From: Cocleimonas flava
GTDB taxonomy: Bacteria; Pseudomonadota; Gammaproteobacteria; Thiotrichales; Thiotrichaceae
Direction of reading: 5' to 3'
Assembly (NCBI RefSeq): GCF_004339015.1
Contig: NZ_SMFQ01000004.1
Coordinates: 867,901 to 931,900 of the forward strand
DNA: 64,000 bases
The translations under genes and the position numbers were made by a program. The notes beneath the pieces were generated by a model that worked only from the letters and a program-made list of their open reading frames with translations, had not been told where the DNA came from and made no database searches. This document shows positions 8,539 through 15,823 of this stretch, piece after piece. Numbering within the stretch: position 1 is the stretch's first letter; each line of letters starts with the position of its first letter.

Positions 8539-9561
8539 ATGAAGTGGCATGCCAGACCTCTGGCTACAATGAGCATCATTCTCTTATCGGTAATTTCACA
8601 ACCGAGCAACGCCTCTGAGCCTCTTTTAACAGAGCCATCAGCGACAATAAAGATATCACCCGCACTTCATACCGTTTCAATCTCTCAGTCTCAAGGCAAA
8701 CAATCAGAAAATCTCCCACTACTAAACGTTGATGAAATTCATTTCCAGATACAAGATTGTGAAGATTACCCTTATCACGCTAATGACAATCACAACAACG
8801 ATCAAGCACAAAACGAAAGTGGCTTCCAATACGCTGTTAACAAAAACTCAGATTCCAATAAACACAATATAGGTAAAACAAAACTTCTGCGGGACATAAA
8901 ACAGGGTTTAGAAACCGGATTGCAATGTCTTGCTGGCAATAGCCCAGCAGGAAAATTACACCCTTACCATGAAGAACAAGCCTTGCGGTTGATTAAAATA
9001 TTGAACAGCAAACAGGCCAAAACATTTCGCTGTGTGAAAGATAAAACCTTCGCTTATGCAATCTCTACACTACCCTCCGATAAGCAAGCCCAACTAAAAA
9101 AAGACGATATCACCCGCACTATTCGCTATCCCGGTGTGATAGTTGATACCTATCGAATTGGCGGATTTATTTCGGACAAATTCAACGCCGAAACTTATCG
9201 TAACTTCTTCAAATTAAACGAAGAACAAATAGCAGAAATATCTAACGGTAAACCCGTGCATCTTGATACGATGCATCGCTACAAAAACCGCAGCTCATTG
9301 ATGTTTCACGAAATGATCCACTGGCTTGGCCACGAACATTCGAGCATTAATCCGGATGTGACTGACCTATACGATACCTGTTGTTTTGGTGGCAGTGATC
9401 ACATCACGGATAATATTGCGAATAAAAAATACCAGACCAAGGCGTGTAACATCCTGAAAGACAAAGAGCTCTGGGAAGCTAATTCCTATAAAAAAATGCA
9501 ACTTTGGCACTTTAAGGAATACGACCAATTGAAAAGAGAAATGCGAAGTAGCTATGACTGA
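8539..9561 (+). CDS. Secreted protein with metzincin-like zinc motif
   Basis: A 340-residue protein with an N-terminal signal peptide (about 1-25, ending near SNA). Near residue 257 it carries HEMIHWLGHEH, an exact match to HExxHxxGxxH, the zinc-binding and catalytic motif of metzincin metallopeptidases. A Met about 60 residues later (NSYKKMQLW) could be the Met-turn. Several Cys (CC in DTCCFGG, KACNILK) suggest disulfides. The first ~110 residues are low in recognisable structure and Asn-rich. I do not recognise the family; a periplasmic or secreted protease is the reasonable inference. A strong ribosome-binding site (AGGAGG, 8529-8534) precedes the ATG. The next gene overlaps its end by 8 bases. 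Confidence 0.7.
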   Translation: MKWHARPLATMSIILLSVISQPSNASEPLLTEPSATIKISPALHTVSISQSQGKQSENLPLLNVDEIHFQIQDCEDYPYHANDNHNNDQAQNESGFQYAVNKNSDSNKHNIGKTKLLRDIKQGLETGLQCLAGNSPAGKLHPYHEEQALRLIKILNSKQAKTFRCVKDKTFAYAISTLPSDKQAQLKKDDITRTIRYPGVIVDTYRIGGFISDKFNAETYRNFFKLNEEQIAEISNGKPVHLDTMHRYKNRSSLMFHEMIHWLGHEHSSINPDVTDLYDTCCFGGSDHITDNIANKKYQTKACNILKDKELWEANSYKKMQLWHFKEYDQLKREMRSSYD

Positions 9562-9748
9562 ATCTTCAGATACAACAAAGAAAGCCAGAAAACAAAAAAA
9601 GAAAAACAAAAAAGACAGCCAACTGGTGATTCGTATTGCGACTGAAGACAGAGATCGCTTTGTGAGTCTCTGCGAAGATATGGATACCAGTGCCGCCAGA
9701 GAAATCAGACTGTTTATACGCAAATTTCTAAAAGAGAATGAAGCCTAA
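9554..9748 (+). CDS. Small ribbon-helix-helix-like protein
   Basis: A 64-residue basic protein whose ATG overlaps the end of the metzincin-like gene (translational coupling). A Lys-rich N-terminus is followed by QLVIRIATEDRDRFVSLCED and helices AAREIRLFIRKFLKE, a pattern of one beta strand and two helices typical of ribbon-helix-helix DNA-binding proteins. It may autoregulate the pair through the phased repeats at 8465-8496; this is not shown by the sequence alone. Confidence 0.55.
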   Translation: MTESSDTTKKARKQKKKNKKDSQLVIRIATEDRDRFVSLCEDMDTSAAREIRLFIRKFLKENEA

Positions 9749-9760
9749 TTGATGTATTAA

Positions 9761-9791
9761 GCCACCCCCCCCCTACTTATGAGCACTTTTT
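9761..9791 (+). repeat. C-rich/T-tract dispersed element, copy 3
   Basis: GCCA, nine C, TACTTATGAGCAC and five T. The C-run is three bases longer than in most copies. It starts 12 bp after the stop of the ribbon-helix-helix-like gene, in the sense direction. Confidence 0.8.
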
Positions 9792-9841
9792 AACAACGAG
9801 TGATATACAGATAAAATATTTCAGGGTCAAAATTAAAGGAA

Positions 9842-9895
9842 CACCCCTGTTTATATAAAACTTAAACTATTTTATCTTTTTACAGGGGTGCTTTT
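9842..9895. terminator. Hairpin at the 3' end of the IPTL-CTERM gene
   Basis: CACCCCTGT (9842-9850) and ACAGGGGTG (9882-9890) are perfect 9-base complements with a 31-base AT-rich loop, followed by CTTTT on the plus strand. It lies between the convergent genes ending at 9748 and 9939 and may terminate transcription from either side. The loop is long for an intrinsic terminator. Confidence 0.4.
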
Positions 9896-9938
9896 AGCAA
9901 TTGCGTTTTAAACGCTAATCTTCTTTAAAAGATTGGTT

Positions 9939-10976
9939 TTAACTTATTGAAGATTTCTTACGTAATAAGACCGCAGATGCCAACAATAATAAAATAAGCA
10001 AGCCTTGTGCCCACTGGCTTAAAGTAGGGATAGGAGCCACATTTGTTGCTGTTGCCGAAAGTAAGTCAATGATAACCGTACCGTCGCCAGATGATACAGC
10101 TGCAGTTGCTACGGGATTAGCACCGGTATTATAAGAACCGCCACCACCAGCAACACGCCCGCCATCACCACCGGAGTAGCCGCCACCGCCACCGCCACCA
10201 TAACCGCCATTACCCGTACCGCCGCCGCCAAACCCACCATGGGCTTGATTCCCGAATGATGGTAAGCTAGCATCACCACCGCTCATGCCATTCGCCCAGG
10301 AAGAGCCTCCGAAACCATAAGTAGAGTCATCCGCACCATCTCCATTGAAACCCGCACCGGAGGAGCCCCAGCTTGAAGATACAGCTCCTCCAAGGCCTAA
10401 AGCTACAGCCTTTACAGTACAGGCAGAGGTCTCAGAACTTCCGCTGCCTATAATGCCAAATTCGGTGATGGATGCATCACACCCATTTTGACTAACAAAA
10501 TTTCTCGTACCGCCGCCGCCACCTGCAACCTGAATTGGAGTATCTGAACTATCAACAACAAAACTTCCGCCGCCACCGCCGCCATTAGAACCACTACTTT
10601 GTCCGATTCCTTGTTGACCAACAACAACCTGAATAACTGATCCGGCGGTTAATGAATACTCCCCGATTATTTGAGCCCCAAGCCCTCCCACAAAATCAAC
10701 ATCTCCTGAAGCTCCCTGAGCGCCCTGTGTTTCGATACGATAAAGTCCAGTTGCTGGAACAGTCCAGCTTTGTATTCCTGCTGCAACCGTGACTAACCCT
10801 TCTAAATCAGTGCCTGTGTACGCCGTGTCACACGCCGCTTGCAAAGGGCCCTCTGGCCCTGTCGCTCCACACGTTGTAAAAGTAAATGCTGACCCTATTG
10901 TAGGCACTGCCATTAATATAGCGCCCAGACTGATATTACGAGCCAGTTTTTTAGTTATTAATAATTTCCTTTGCAT
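9939..10976 (-). CDS. Glycine-rich IPTL-CTERM surface protein
   Basis: A 345-residue exported protein: signal peptide at the N-terminus, then a beta-type domain (about 30-120, with TGLYRIETQGAQGA), then a long Gly/Ser-rich region (about 120-300) with GGGGG tracts. The C-terminus has PIPTLSQWAQ, a 15-residue hydrophobic helix, and LRKKS. That tripartite tail is the IPTL-CTERM sorting signal, thought to be processed by an exosortase-type enzyme. Gly codons are mostly GGC/GGT, which explains the GC-rich block at 10130-10600. It is probably a surface or matrix protein. No exosortase gene is in the window. Confidence 0.8.
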   Translation of the reverse strand: MQRKLLITKKLARNISLGAILMAVPTIGSAFTFTTCGATGPEGPLQAACDTAYTGTDLEGLVTVAAGIQSWTVPATGLYRIETQGAQGASGDVDFVGGLGAQIIGEYSLTAGSVIQVVVGQQGIGQSSGSNGGGGGGSFVVDSSDTPIQVAGGGGGTRNFVSQNGCDASITEFGIIGSGSSETSACTVKAVALGLGGAVSSSWGSSGAGFNGDGADDSTYGFGGSSWANGMSGGDASLPSFGNQAHGGFGGGGTGNGGYGGGGGGGYSGGDGGRVAGGGGSYNTGANPVATAAVSSGDGTVIIDLLSATATNVAPIPTLSQWAQGLLILLLLASAVLLRKKSSIS

Positions 10977-11252
10977 TCTACGCTTCTCTCTTAAATATAA
11001 AGATACATAGGCGTTAAAAGTGTGTTTTTCTTATTTAAAGAAGAATATTTATTTTTTAAATCAAGCTATTCAAATTAAGTATTCTTTATGAGTAATATCA
11101 CTTGTAACGCCTCCCTCGCGCATCCGAATCTAGCAGATAACAGCATTTAAATCCATAAATTGAACAAACTGCCATATATATACAATATTTCAATCTCTTT
11201 TATAGAATTATCTTCCCATCAAACAACAATCGCATTTTAAAAAACCTTTGGT

Positions 11253-11258
11253 TATAAT
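11253..11258 (+). promoter_or_regulatory. Candidate -10 box of queCDE
   Basis: A perfect TATAAT 85 bases before the queC ATG. The -35 region is weak (TCGCAT at 11230-11235, 17-base spacing). Transcription from here would start near 11265, at the foot of the first leader hairpin. Confidence 0.45.
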
Positions 11259-11266
11259 ACCGCGCT

Positions 11267-11342
11267 GGTAAATCAACCGATTTACCCCTGTCGACGCACC
11301 AGGTAAAAAACACGGGGAGAATTATCTCCCATAGAAGGAAAT
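11267..11342 (+). promoter_or_regulatory. Structured queC leader, possible preQ1-type riboswitch
   Basis: The leader contains three stacked hairpins: GGTAAATC/GATTTACC (11267-11286, perfect 8 bp, loop AACC), CCTG/CAGG (11287-11303) followed by an A-rich tail TAAAAAACA and GGGG, and GGGAGA/TCTCCC (11315-11330), just before the ribosome-binding site AGAAGGA. A small stem with a loop starting TCG and an A-rich tail is how preQ1-I riboswitches look, and queC-queD-queE is a pathway they control in other bacteria. I could not match the exact consensus, so the riboswitch call is tentative. Confidence 0.35.
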
Positions 11343-12023
11343 ATGAAAGCCCTAGTAGTTTGTTCGGGCGGCCTCGATTCTGTTACTTTATCCTACAAAG
11401 TAGCCAGCGAAGGCACGCTATCATCACTCTTGTCGTTCGATTACGGACAACGCCATCGCAAAGAACTCGACTTTGCCGCACATTGCGCAAAACAGTTAGG
11501 CGTAAAACACACCATTATCGATTTAAGTCAGGTTGGCAAACAGCTTACCTCTGCCCTTACCGATGACATCGACGTGCCCGATGGACATTATGCTGAAGAA
11601 AGCATGAAAACCACCGTTGTACCTAATAGAAACGCAATTATGATGACGATTGCCTTTGGTTTGGCGTCTTCACAAAATGCAGATACGGTAGCCATGGCGG
11701 TGCATGGCGGTGATCATTTTATCTACCCGGATTGTCGCCCAGACTTTATTGAATCGTTTGCAGCGATGCAAAAAATGGCTTTAGACGGCATGTCGGAGAT
11801 TGAGCTATACACACCTTATTTGCACCTGGATAAAACTGAAATCGCCCGCGATTCAGCAAAATATAGCGTACCTGTGGTTGATACCTGGTCTTGTTACAAA
11901 GGACAGGAAAAGCACTGTGGTCGTTGTGGCACCTGCGTTGAGCGCCGCGAGGCATTTCACCTTGCGGGTATTGAAGATCCTACCGAATACGCCGATGCCG
12001 ATTATTGGCAATCAGTTACATAG
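11343..12023 (+). CDS. queC: 7-cyano-7-deazaguanine synthase QueC
   Basis: QueC converts 7-carboxy-7-deazaguanine to preQ0 with ATP and ammonia, on the way to queuosine in tRNA. The PP-loop motif SGGLDS is at residues 8-13. VPNRNAIM and GGDHFIYPDCRP are family blocks. Four zinc-binding Cys lie in the C-terminal stretch CYKGQEKHCGRCGTC from residue 184. It is first in queC-queD-queE. Confidence 0.96.
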   Translation: MKALVVCSGGLDSVTLSYKVASEGTLSSLLSFDYGQRHRKELDFAAHCAKQLGVKHTIIDLSQVGKQLTSALTDDIDVPDGHYAEESMKTTVVPNRNAIMMTIAFGLASSQNADTVAMAVHGGDHFIYPDCRPDFIESFAAMQKMALDGMSEIELYTPYLHLDKTEIARDSAKYSVPVVDTWSCYKGQEKHCGRCGTCVERREAFHLAGIEDPTEYADADYWQSVT

Positions 12024-12054
12024 CTCTTTATAACAAGAAGAATAGAAGATCATC

Positions 12055-12411
12055 ATGTATACAATAAGCAAACAATTTACTTTCAGCGCCTCGCACCAGC
12101 TACTTAACTTGCCTGGCGATCATCCCTGTCACCGACTGCATGGACACAACTATATTGTCGAAATCGAATTGAGATCAGCAACGCTCAACTCAACAGGATT
12201 TGTACGAGATTACAATGATCTCGATGCCTTGAAACAATATATAGACGACACGCTTGATCATCGTCATCTCAATGAAGTATTTGGTCACGATGATACAACT
12301 GCCGAGAATCTGGCTTATTTCTTATACGATTGGTCAAAAAAACAATGGCCAGAAGTGAGTGCGGTACGCGTCAGTGAGACGCCTAAAACATGGGCCGAAT
12401 ATAGACCATGA
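12055..12411 (+). CDS. queD: 6-carboxy-5,6,7,8-tetrahydropterin synthase QueD
   Basis: A 118-residue member of the 6-pyruvoyl-tetrahydropterin synthase family that makes 6-carboxytetrahydropterin from dihydroneopterin triphosphate, the first committed step to preQ0. Zinc ligands H14, H29 and H31 (SASH and HGH) and catalytic Cys25 (HPCHRLHGH) are visible. The gene ends in ATGA, overlapping the start of queE by four bases. Confidence 0.96.
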   Translation: MYTISKQFTFSASHQLLNLPGDHPCHRLHGHNYIVEIELRSATLNSTGFVRDYNDLDALKQYIDDTLDHRHLNEVFGHDDTTAENLAYFLYDWSKKQWPEVSAVRVSETPKTWAEYRP

Positions 12412-13241
12412 GCATTCCATCTATAGTCACCCCCCCACTTTCAGGCACTTTTTCTACAGAATCTGTGAGTAATGATTCCACTGATTTAATCAGTATTTCG
12501 GAAATCTTTGGCCCCACGATTCAGGGCGAAGGCGCGTTGATTGGTACTCAAACGATTTTTGTCAGAACGGCGGGTTGTGATTACCGTTGCAGCTGGTGCG
12601 ATACCGGTTACGCAGTTTTGCCCGAATTTGATAATGACTGGAAAAACATGGATGCCGAATCTGTTTTCAACAAAATAGAATCGCTCAGTAATAAACAAGC
12701 CATGTGGATTACGCTATCTGGCGGCAATCCTGCGATGCAAAATCTGGAACCACTGATTAAACTGGGTCAGGCGAAAGGCTATAAGTTTTCCATGGAAACG
12801 CAGGGCAGTATTGCAAAACCCTGGTTTGCCTTACTCGATCAATTGACGTTTAGCCCAAAACCACCCTCTTCTGGAATGCGCTTCAAACATAAGGGCCTGC
12901 AACGTTGTTTAGACGCTTGTGAAACGCTTGAGATTATAAATAGCCAGACGCATCCCGATGTTTCACTCAAATTTGTTGTGGCAGATCAGGATGATTTACT
13001 CTGGGCAAAAGAGATTGCAGAGCAATATCCACAATTGCCTTGTTATGTACAGCCTTGTAATAATAATGCCGATATCAATGTTGATAACCGATCAACTGCT
13101 GACGACTTAGAAAACAAGGAAGAAAATTCGCCATACGACCAAAAACAAAAAATGCTTTGGTTGATTGATGCAGTACAATCGTTAAACTGGACTGACGTTC
13201 GGGTACTTCCACAATTACACGTTTGGTTAAATGTAGAGTAA
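12408..13241 (+). CDS. queE: 7-carboxy-7-deazaguanine synthase QueE
   Basis: A radical SAM enzyme that contracts carboxytetrahydropterin to 7-carboxy-7-deazaguanine. The cluster motif is C57-x3-C61-x2-C64 (AGCDYRCSWCDTGY), and the family N-terminus ISEIFGPTIQGEGALIG begins near residue 30. The ~28 residues before it are an extension not expected in QueE. Bases 12426-12453 within it are copy 4 of the dispersed element, translated as VTPPLSGTF. A later start would lose the coupling to queD (ATGA overlap), and no ATG, GTG or TTG gives a convincing alternative. Residues ~220-245 are a second variable, charged insertion. Confidence 0.93.
   Translation: MSIPSIVTPPLSGTFSTESVSNDSTDLISISEIFGPTIQGEGALIGTQTIFVRTAGCDYRCSWCDTGYAVLPEFDNDWKNMDAESVFNKIESLSNKQAMWITLSGGNPAMQNLEPLIKLGQAKGYKFSMETQGSIAKPWFALLDQLTFSPKPPSSGMRFKHKGLQRCLDACETLEIINSQTHPDVSLKFVVADQDDLLWAKEIAEQYPQLPCYVQPCNNNADINVDNRSTADDLENKEENSPYDQKQKMLWLIDAVQSLNWTDVRVLPQLHVWLNVE
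12426..12453 (+). repeat. C-rich/T-tract dispersed element, copy 4 (inside queE)
   Basis: GTCACCCCCCCACTTTCAGG, then CAC and five T, in frame within the queE N-terminal extension. It is the seven-C variant with no T before ACTT, shared with the other three copies that lie in coding sequence. Confidence 0.85.
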
Positions 13242-13273
13242 TTGAATAGTAATAAATAACAGGACTTATAAAA

Positions 13274-13657
13274 ATGAGAATACTACACACCATGCTGCGC
13301 GTGGGTAACTTAGAAAAATCCATCGCTTTTTACACAGACGTTTTAGGCATGCAGGAATTACGTCATCAAGATTACCCAGAAGGAGAATTCACCCTTGCTT
13401 TTGTGGGTTACGGTGACGAAGCAAATAACACAGTATTAGAACTAACCCATAACTGGGGCGTTGAAAGTTATGATCTGGGTAACGCATACGGCCATATTGC
13501 CATTGGTGTCGATGATGTTTACGAAGCCTGTGAAAAAATGAAGCAGTCAGGCGGAAAAGTGATTCGTGATGCTGGCCCAATGAATGCCGGTAGCACCATC
13601 ATTGCCTTTCTTGAAGATCCTGATGGATATCAAATTGAGTTAATCGGTCGCGAATAA
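13274..13657 (+). CDS. gloA: Lactoylglutathione lyase (glyoxalase I)
   Basis: A 127-residue glyoxalase I, which isomerises the hemithioacetal of methylglyoxal and glutathione. The classic blocks [42 protein letters not shown] and [13 protein letters not shown] are present with metal ligands His5, the Glu in [12 protein letters not shown], the His in YGHIA and the Glu in QIELI. It begins 32 bp after queE and is followed closely by a capsule-type gene with a TTG start. Confidence 0.95.
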   Translation: MRILHTMLRVGNLEKSIAFYTDVLGMQELRHQDYPEGEFTLAFVGYGDEANNTVLELTHNWGVESYDLGNAYGHIAIGVDDVYEACEKMKQSGGKVIRDAGPMNAGSTIIAFLEDPDGYQIELIGRE

Positions 13658-13668
13658 GTTTTACTCAC

Positions 13669-15048
13669 TTGTCATCTCAAGAGCCAAATCAAGTGCCAGC
13701 AGAAGTGACACCTCAGCAAAAATCCTTTCTTCTCCTCCAAGGGGTAGCGAGTCCTTTTTTTGCTGAGCTTGAAAAAGCCTTAATCGACGCCGGACATAAA
13801 GCACTCAAAATCAATTTTTGTGGTGGTGATTTGCTCGCTGGGCGCTTCTTTTCGACGGCACTCAATCACATCAATTTTCAACAATCACTGGAAGAACTTC
13901 CCGAGTTCTATCAAACACTTTTCACAGACCATAATATTACCGATATCGCATTGTTTGGTGATACGCGTCCTGTGCACGTTCCAGCCATTGAATTAGCAAA
14001 ACAGCAAGGTATCGCTGTTCACGTATTCGAAGAAGGTTATTTCAGACCTAACTGGGTCACCCTGGATGGTAATGGCGTTAACGCTTACTCAAAGGTTTAC
14101 CAACATTCCGAAAACGAACCAGAATGGTTTCTGCAACACGTTGAACGTAATCCAGACTGGCAAGACAAGAGTGAAAATACTGGCGGTGGTTTAGCCATTC
14201 GCGCATGGCACGATATTCGTTATCACCTCGCGAAAACACTGCTCAAGCCGATGTTTCCGAAATACGAAACACACAGACCAGATAGCCCATTACAAGAGTA
14301 CTGGGGATTTATCAGGCGCATGCCGATGGTTTCGCTGTATTACAAACGCCAGTCTAATCAACAAATCAAAAGGTTAATTGCGAGTAAATCACCATTTTAC
14401 CTGCTGCCCTTGCAGCTAGAAGCGGATTCTCAAATTAGACTGCATTCTGACTTTACGAGTCTGAAACACGTGATTCAAACAACGCTTGAATCATTCGCCA
14501 CCAAGGCACCTGAGCATGCCAAACTCGTTATCAAACTGCATCCGCTTGATCCGTGGTTTATCAATTACCCTAAGATCATTGAGTCGCTTTGTAATCAATA
14601 CCAGATAGGTAAAGACAGAGTCATTTACCTAGAAGCAGGTAACCTGAACGCATTACTCGAACATGCCCAAGGCACTGTGCTGGTGAATAGTACGGTGGGC
14701 ACATCCGCTTTAGCGGTGGGGTGTCCGGTGATTGCTTTAGGTTCCGCCATTTTTGATATACCTGGCCTAACCTTTCAGGGTGAATTAGATGATTTCTGGG
14801 CGAATACCGAAAAACCTGATGCTGAATTGTTCGATGCGTTCAAACAAAGCTATATTGAACACACTCAAATCAACGGCAGTTTCTACAATCAAAAAGGCAT
14901 TAAAATGGCCGTTGATGCAACGATAAAACGCTTTGCTGAAAATACACCACAGTTACAACCAGACAATAACAACGTTGAGGCCTCTGAAAACGCAGCGGTA
15001 ACGAACAATAAAATGGATGCCGATCAACTGTTAAGAAGCTCAGGCTAA
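13669..15048 (+). CDS. Capsule polysaccharide export-like protein (KpsS/LipB-type)
   Basis: A 459-residue cytoplasmic protein of the capsule polysaccharide biosynthesis family. Diagnostic stretches are FLLLQGVASPFFAELEKAL at the start, IALFGDTRPVH, VHVFEEGYFRPNWVTLDGNGVNAYS, YYLLPLQ-like FYLLPLQLEADSQIR, VIKLHPLDPW and VNSTVGTSAL, resembling the Kdo-transferase domains of KpsS-like proteins. The start is TTG at 13669, 11 bp after gloA; no ATG lies nearby. It is first in a run with an SDR and a sulfatase whose products probably modify a surface glycan. Confidence 0.8.
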   Translation: MSSQEPNQVPAEVTPQQKSFLLLQGVASPFFAELEKALIDAGHKALKINFCGGDLLAGRFFSTALNHINFQQSLEELPEFYQTLFTDHNITDIALFGDTRPVHVPAIELAKQQGIAVHVFEEGYFRPNWVTLDGNGVNAYSKVYQHSENEPEWFLQHVERNPDWQDKSENTGGGLAIRAWHDIRYHLAKTLLKPMFPKYETHRPDSPLQEYWGFIRRMPMVSLYYKRQSNQQIKRLIASKSPFYLLPLQLEADSQIRLHSDFTSLKHVIQTTLESFATKAPEHAKLVIKLHPLDPWFINYPKIIESLCNQYQIGKDRVIYLEAGNLNALLEHAQGTVLVNSTVGTSALAVGCPVIALGSAIFDIPGLTFQGELDDFWANTEKPDAELFDAFKQSYIEHTQINGSFYNQKGIKMAVDATIKRFAENTPQLQPDNNNVEASENAAVTNNKMDADQLLRSSG

Positions 15049-15052
15049 GCAT

Positions 15053-15823
15053 ATGAATAAGAAGACTATCGTCATCACCGGCGCCAGCAGCGGCATAGGA
15101 TCAGCCATCGCTTTACGCTTGGCAAAACCAGAAAACCGCCTGATTTTACTCGCCAGAAACCAACAGAAACTGGATGCGGTCAATACGCTTTGTAGCAACA
15201 AATCTGCAGAAGTGATGACACATTCGATTGATGTCACCGAATACCAAAAGCTTCAGGACTTGATCACAGAAATCGACACCCAATACCCAATCGACCTGAT
15301 TATCTGTAATGCAGGTGTTACCAATTGCGTCGGAAGAAAAGGCGAAGCTGAAACCTGGGAAGAAATAACCCAAGTCGTGGATACCAACCTGAATGGCGTG
15401 CTGGCTACGATTAACCCATTGATTTCGCGAATGCAGGCTCGCAAACAGGGACATATCGCGATCATCAGTTCGCTTGCAGCCTTTTATGGCATGCCCATCA
15501 CACCTAGCTATTGCGCCAGTAAAGCCGGACTAAAAGGTTATGGCGAAGCAATCCGTGGCTGGTTAAAACACGATGGTATAAAAGTATCGATGGTTTACCC
15601 TGGCTTTGTAAAATCAGACTTAAGCGACCAGTTTATCTCTGATAGGCCGTTTATGCTGACGCCAGAAAAAGCCGCGAATATCATCGTTAATGGTATCGAA
15701 AAACAAAAACCAAGCATCACCTTCCCATTCCCGCTTAATTTGGGTACGTGGTTTTTAAGTGTGATGCCCGCGCGAATTGCAGACTGGTTTATGAATCTAT
15801 TATTCGGTGCCGGAAAACGCTGA
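15053..15823 (+). CDS. Short-chain dehydrogenase/reductase
   Basis: A 256-residue classical SDR: nucleotide motif TGASSGIGSA near residues 9-18, ICNAGV near 86, the catalytic Ser in ISSLAAFYG near 141, and Tyr/Lys in YCASKAGL near 155-159. The C-terminus ends in a hydrophobic segment (FPLNLGTWFLSVMPARIADWF). Substrate unknown. It sits four bases after the capsule-type gene, and its stop overlaps the start of the sulfatase gene (TGATG), so the three are one operon. Confidence 0.85.
   Translation: MNKKTIVITGASSGIGSAIALRLAKPENRLILLARNQQKLDAVNTLCSNKSAEVMTHSIDVTEYQKLQDLITEIDTQYPIDLIICNAGVTNCVGRKGEAETWEEITQVVDTNLNGVLATINPLISRMQARKQGHIAIISSLAAFYGMPITPSYCASKAGLKGYGEAIRGWLKHDGIKVSMVYPGFVKSDLSDQFISDRPFMLTPEKAANIIVNGIEKQKPSITFPFPLNLGTWFLSVMPARIADWFMNLLFGAGKR

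Noticed and set aside
10130-10600. G+C-rich tracts that could look like a repeat array or CRISPR
   Set aside because: They are Gly codons of the glycine-rich protein on the minus strand, without regular spacers.
15146-15465. Antisense frames over the SDR gene
   Set aside because: Shadow frames of a clear SDR gene with no independent start signal or family match.
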